In this document: positions 53,330 through 56,426 of the stretch, piece after piece | Layout of the letters: each line of letters opens with the position of its first letter | Numbering within the stretch: the first letter of the stretch is position 1 | From: Gammaproteobacteria bacterium HGW-Gammaproteobacteria-4 | Lineage (GTDB): Bacteria; Pseudomonadota; Gammaproteobacteria; Xanthomonadales; Xanthomonadaceae | Assembly: GCA_002839995.1 (NCBI GenBank) | Contig: PGZC01000020.1 | Span: 1 to 56,426, forward strand | Length of the DNA stretch: 56,426 nucleotides | Direction of reading: 5' to 3' | Program-made: the position numbers and the translations under genes | Notes under the pieces: generated by a model | Told to the model about the DNA's origin: nothing | Database searches by the model: none | The model's input: only the letters and a program-made list of their open reading frames with translations

Positions 53330-54109
53330 TCACTCGGTGCGAAAATTGCGATTCGGCGGCGGCTCGTATTCGCGTTCTTCCTTGCTCGTCATCTGTTTGG
53401 GTGACGTGATGCCACAGGCAGCGCCGGGCGCCACCAGCGAGATATAACAGGTGATCCTCTGGTTACTGCCGGGTATCGGTATGGACACCTCGTGGATACC
53501 GCGCCGCACCCACTCCTCCAGCAACGACTCGGTCGGCACCCAATAACGCTCGAAAACCGTTTCCTCGTACTCCAGCACCGTGCGTGTCTCGAAGCGACCG
53601 GCTCGGTCCAGATCGGCGATGCGGTACTCGGCCAAACCATCGGCGAGTACGGTACGTTCTATCGTCGCGAGCAGATCGTCCGCGATATTCACCGAGCCAT
53701 CCGGGCGGAACAAGCGCAGCTTCGGCGGCGGTTCGGGCGCGGTATCGGCGATCGGCTCTTCCGGCGCTGCGTTGGCCAGCGGCTCCGCGGCCACGGGTGG
53801 TACGGTCACGCTGCGGCGACGGGTTGGCGGCAAATCCGGCAATGGCGGTGGCAGTTCATCGGGCAACGCGACGAACTGCACCTGAATTGCGCGCGTCGAA
53901 GGCTCTTGCGTGTGTCCGCGCATGATCTGCGCCAGCATCATCGCCAACAGCACATGCAATAGCGCAACCAACGACAATACCGCCCAGCGCCGCGGCGAAC
54001 CGCGCATTACGATTCGCATCCGCTCGCACAGATAGCTCCAGATCAGCTGCGCATCGGCTTGGCTATACGCCATCCACCCACCATCGATATTGTCCTCATC
54101 GAAACGCAC
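53330..54109 (-). CDS. Hypothetical single-pass membrane protein with proline-rich periplasmic region
   Basis: 259 residues if started at GTG 54109; an ATG at 54073 is equally possible and no clear Shine-Dalgarno decides. One membrane helix (WAVLSLVALLHVLLAMMLAQ, about 43-62) is followed by a Pro-rich linker (LPDELPPPLPDLPPTRRR) and a C-terminal domain of about 120 residues with two cysteines. The layout recalls TonB-like energy transducers, but the TonB C-terminal motif is not recognisable. Function unknown. Confidence 0.65.
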   Translation of the reverse strand: MRFDEDNIDGGWMAYSQADAQLIWSYLCERMRIVMRGSPRRWAVLSLVALLHVLLAMMLAQIMRGHTQEPSTRAIQVQFVALPDELPPPLPDLPPTRRRSVTVPPVAAEPLANAAPEEPIADTAPEPPPKLRLFRPDGSVNIADDLLATIERTVLADGLAEYRIADLDRAGRFETRTVLEYEETVFERYWVPTESLLEEWVRRGIHEVSIPIPGSNQRITCYISLVAPGAACGITSPKQMTSKEEREYEPPPNRNFRTE

Positions 54110-54147
54110 ATCCGCGCGAGGCTAGCGGGCCGAGCCTGAAAACCACG

Positions 54148-54747
54148 TTAAATCGGCGTTGAAGGCGCCTTGTAATAGGGCTGCTGCCCCGATTCGTGAT
54201 CGGTGGCATCGCGCACACCGGTGATTTCGGGAAAGCGCGCCACCAGCGTCTTTTCGATACCCTGCCGCAAGGTGACATCGACCATGCCGCAACCATGACA
54301 ACCACCGCCAAAACGCAACACCAATTCGCCCTCGGCGGTCACCGCTTCCAGCGTCACACGCCCCTTGTGCGCGGCCAGTTGCGGGTTGATCTCGGTATCG
54401 ATCACATGGCGCAGGCGCTCGATCAGGCCGGCACCGTCGCCCGGCGGCACGCCCTTGATCCGCGGTGCGCGGATGTTGAGTTGACCACCGGTGGCGTTGC
54501 TCTCGAAATCGATCTGCGCGTCCTCGAAGAACGGTGCGCTGGCGGCGTCCACGTACAGCACGAAGCCATCGCATTCGAGTTGCCATTCGTCGCCGATCAG
54601 GTCATTGGCGTCGCAGAACGACAACCGCGCATCGGCCGACGGCGTTCCGGCCTTGAGCGCATGCAGCCGGATGCCGATCGCGCTGCCATCCTGCGATTGC
54701 AGCAGTTTGTGGAAATAGGTCTGTGCGTTCTGGGTAATCTCGATCAT
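54148..54747 (-). CDS. nfuA: Fe-S biogenesis protein NfuA
   Basis: 199 residues. An N-terminal degenerate A-type domain (about 1-95) is fused to a NifU-like domain with CHGC (Cys150, Cys153), which binds a 4Fe-4S cluster for transfer. Residues such as GGGCHGCGMVDVTLRQGIEK match E. coli NfuA. It delivers clusters under oxidative or iron stress. Divergent from phhB. Confidence 0.94.
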   Translation of the reverse strand: MIEITQNAQTYFHKLLQSQDGSAIGIRLHALKAGTPSADARLSFCDANDLIGDEWQLECDGFVLYVDAASAPFFEDAQIDFESNATGGQLNIRAPRIKGVPPGDGAGLIERLRHVIDTEINPQLAAHKGRVTLEAVTAEGELVLRFGGGCHGCGMVDVTLRQGIEKTLVARFPEITGVRDATDHESGQQPYYKAPSTPI

Positions 54748-54837
54748 GCGCGCAGTTTACCAGCGTGCGCATTTACATTTACCAACGATGAGGTTCCCGT
54801 CCCTATACTTGCGTCACCACCCTCTCGGAGACCGCAC

Positions 54838-55179
54838 ATGCGTTCTGCCCATGACACCCTGAGTCAGCGCCACTGCCAACCGCGTCGCGGAGAGCAGCAC
54901 CGGCTGACGGCCGAGCAAGTCGCCGCATTCACCGCGCAGACCCCGGATTGGGCGGTGATCGACGACGGCACGGCGATCTGCCGCAGCTTCAGCTTCCCCG
55001 ATTACTACCACACCATGGCATTTGTGAATGCGCTGGCTTGGGTTGCGCACCGCGAGGATCATCACCCGGACCTGAGCGTGCATTACAATCGCTGCGTGGT
55101 GCGCTTTTCGACCCACGATGTCGGCGGACTCTCGGAGAACGATTTCATCTGCGCGGCCAAGGCCGACTCCCTGGCGTGA
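54838..55179 (+). CDS. phhB: Pterin-4a-carbinolamine dehydratase
   Basis: 113 residues. LTAEQVAAFTAQTPDWAVID, FSFPDYYHTMAFVNALAWVA and the active-site EDHHPDLSVHYNRCVV (paired His) are the family signature. It regenerates quinonoid dihydropterin after phenylalanine hydroxylase; no hydroxylase gene is in the window. The ATG follows CGGAG. Its stop is only 4 bp from the convergent rluC stop. Confidence 0.93.
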   Translation: MRSAHDTLSQRHCQPRRGEQHRLTAEQVAAFTAQTPDWAVIDDGTAICRSFSFPDYYHTMAFVNALAWVAHREDHHPDLSVHYNRCVVRFSTHDVGGLSENDFICAAKADSLA

Positions 55180-55183
55180 GGGT

Positions 55184-56131
55184 TCAGACCAGACGGTCCA
55201 GTGCTGCCGTCAGCTCCGATGCCAATGGCGCACTGAGCACATAGGGTGAACGCCCGTCGTCCAGCGCGAACTCCAGGCTGGCGGCATGCAAAAACATGCG
55301 CTTGAGGCCGGCTTGATCGCGCAAACGACGGTTGGCCTCGCGATCGCCGTATTTTTCATCGCCGGCCACCGGATGCCCGATGTGCGCGGCGTGGACACGG
55401 ATCTGATGGGTGCGCCCGGTTTCGATACGTACTTCGCAATAGCTGTGCCCGCCGCGGCGCTCGATCAACTGGAAATGGCTGACCGAATCCTTGCCTTCCG
55501 CATCGACCCGCACCATGCGCTCGCCGCCGGAAAGCACCGATTTTTGCAGCGCCATATCGACGGTGAAGCGGCGTTCGGCCATGCGCCCGACCAGCAAGGC
55601 GAGGTATCGCTTGCGGATGCCGCCCTCGCGCATCAGCCGTTGCATCTCCAGCAAGGCCGAGCGCTTTTTGGCCAATACCAGCACGCCGCTGGTGTCGCGA
55701 TCGAGGCGATGGACCAGTTCCAGGGTTTCGTCCGGCCGCGCCCGACGCAGCAGTTCGATCGCACCAAAACGCACCCCGCTGCCGCCATGGGCGGCGATAC
55801 CGCAGGGCTTGTTGAGCACCAGCAACGCCCGATCCTCGAACACGACATGTTCGGCCAACCGCTCGGCCATGCCGCTGGGCGGCCCCTCGCCGGCATCGGG
55901 CTCGCCCAGACGCACCGGCGGCACGCGCACCCGATCGCCGCCGGCGAGCCGACTGTCGGGCTTGGCCCGCTTGCCGTTGACGCGCACTTCGCCGCTACGC
56001 ACGATGCGGTAAATCAGGCTGCGCGGCGCACCCTTGAGCAGGCCCAACAGGAAGTTGTCGAGCCGCTGACCGTCCCGGTCCGCAGCCACATCCACCGTTC
56101 TGACGGGCCCTTTTGTCGAAGTTTCCGCCAT
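55184..56131 (-). CDS. rluC: 23S rRNA pseudouridine(955/2504/2580) synthase RluC
   Basis: 315 residues. S4 domain at about 20-75 (GQRLDNFLLGLLKGAPRSLI) and RluA-family catalytic domain with HRLDRDTSG, catalytic Asp144. GRTHQIRVHAAHIGHPVAGD follows. Length and domain order fit RluC rather than RluA or RluD, and the 5' end faces a long non-coding leader typical of rne, as in E. coli where rluC and rne diverge. Confidence 0.92.
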   Translation of the reverse strand: MAETSTKGPVRTVDVAADRDGQRLDNFLLGLLKGAPRSLIYRIVRSGEVRVNGKRAKPDSRLAGGDRVRVPPVRLGEPDAGEGPPSGMAERLAEHVVFEDRALLVLNKPCGIAAHGGSGVRFGAIELLRRARPDETLELVHRLDRDTSGVLVLAKKRSALLEMQRLMREGGIRKRYLALLVGRMAERRFTVDMALQKSVLSGGERMVRVDAEGKDSVSHFQLIERRGGHSYCEVRIETGRTHQIRVHAAHIGHPVAGDEKYGDREANRRLRDQAGLKRMFLHAASLEFALDDGRSPYVLSAPLASELTAALDRLV

Positions 56132-56426
56132 GACAATCCAATCTGCTACACTTGAGGAGCGAAATAACGTCCTGATTTCGTTGGGCTGCCGGTAGTGTTA
56201 CCGGCGCCGGCGAAAACGGATCCGAAGCGTGGCGTGAACCCGAGGCCTCCGCAATCTGCGGCGGCCATCTTATATCGGGAACGCCGCGTCGGGTTCGAAA
56301 GCAGGTCCTGATCGCACGGATACCGCGGTTTTGCGGTTTCCGGCACGGATGCCGGCGGGCAATGGCCCAACCGGTCACATGAACAAGCGCTCCCGCGGGC
56401 TTGCCTGGCGGTTTTTGTAGCGCTGG
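56132..56426 (+). promoter_or_regulatory. Probable long 5' untranslated leader of rne (RNase E)
   Basis: 295 bp with no supportable ORF on either strand. It contains a -10-like TACACT (56147-56152, no clear -35) and several GC hairpins: GCCGGTA-GTGT-TACCGGC (56188-56205), CCGCA-ATC-TGCGG (56249-56261) and CCGGCA-CGGA-TGCCGG (56340-56355). Near the end is GGCGGTTTTTGTAG. By synteny with E. coli, where rne diverges from rluC and its long structured leader mediates RNase E autoregulation, this is probably the same region. The rne coding sequence lies beyond the window. Confidence 0.6.

Overview
The window is about 56 kb of high-GC gammaproteobacterial chromosome. The REP-like GTAGGAGC repeats, the rluC-rne divergence, the uvrC-pgsA-tRNA(Gly)-tRNA(Cys)-tRNA(Leu) order and the protein types suggest Xanthomonadales (Lysobacter/Rhodanobacter-like). 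That placement is inference, because no rRNA is present. Nearly all of it is core metabolism and housekeeping. The exception is the left edge, where a truncated IS5-like end abuts an AT-rich membrane-protein gene.

Layout. 1-4.7 kb: IS5-family end, AT-rich orphan gene, and a type I secretion pair (HlyD-like adaptor, HlyB-like ABC transporter with an inactive C39 domain). 4.9-9.4 kb: bolA-yciI diverging from yciO, then the tightly coupled scpA-scpB-rluB. 9.4-13.7 kb, minus strand: tRNA-Arg, then asnB behind what looks like a complete asparagine attenuator, then an OmpR/EnvZ-like pair. 13.9-17.7 kb: liuC-liuD-liuE for leucine catabolism. 18-26 kb: GNAT, acyl-CoA dehydrogenase, SDR, the EF-P paralogue EfpL, Nudix, NhaC-type antiporter and APC permease. 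26.6-31.7 kb: dnaE2 without imuAB, a TfoX-N protein and a secreted GH13 enzyme. 39.7-31.8 kb, minus strand: a long colinear block, cysS-sufE-DUF885-NHL-uvrC-pgsA-tRNA-Gly-Cys-Leu. 39.9-44.3 kb: glycine-zipper protein, zinc-independent-type L36, a small exported protein, aguA-aguB and a TraB-family membrane protein. 52.0-44.5 kb, minus strand: an RND efflux operon (adaptor plus two permeases) behind a palindromic operator. 52.3-56.4 kb: two small c-type cytochromes, a proline-rich membrane protein, nfuA, phhB, rluC and the probable rne leader.

The most notable item lies between tRNA-Arg and asnB. A 41-codon leader peptide carries four consecutive Asn codons. They are followed by a segment perfectly complementary to the 5' arm of a 9-bp terminator hairpin that precedes asnB. 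The candidate promoter puts the transcript start at or next to the leader ATG, so the leader may be translated from a leaderless mRNA. The pieces have the spacing of a classical 1:2 / 2:3 / 3:4 attenuator sensing Asn-tRNA charging. The next most notable feature is a family of inverted-repeat-bounded islands (ends GTCCGCAAAGGACGCAAA) at three intergenic sites, each enclosing other repeat families.
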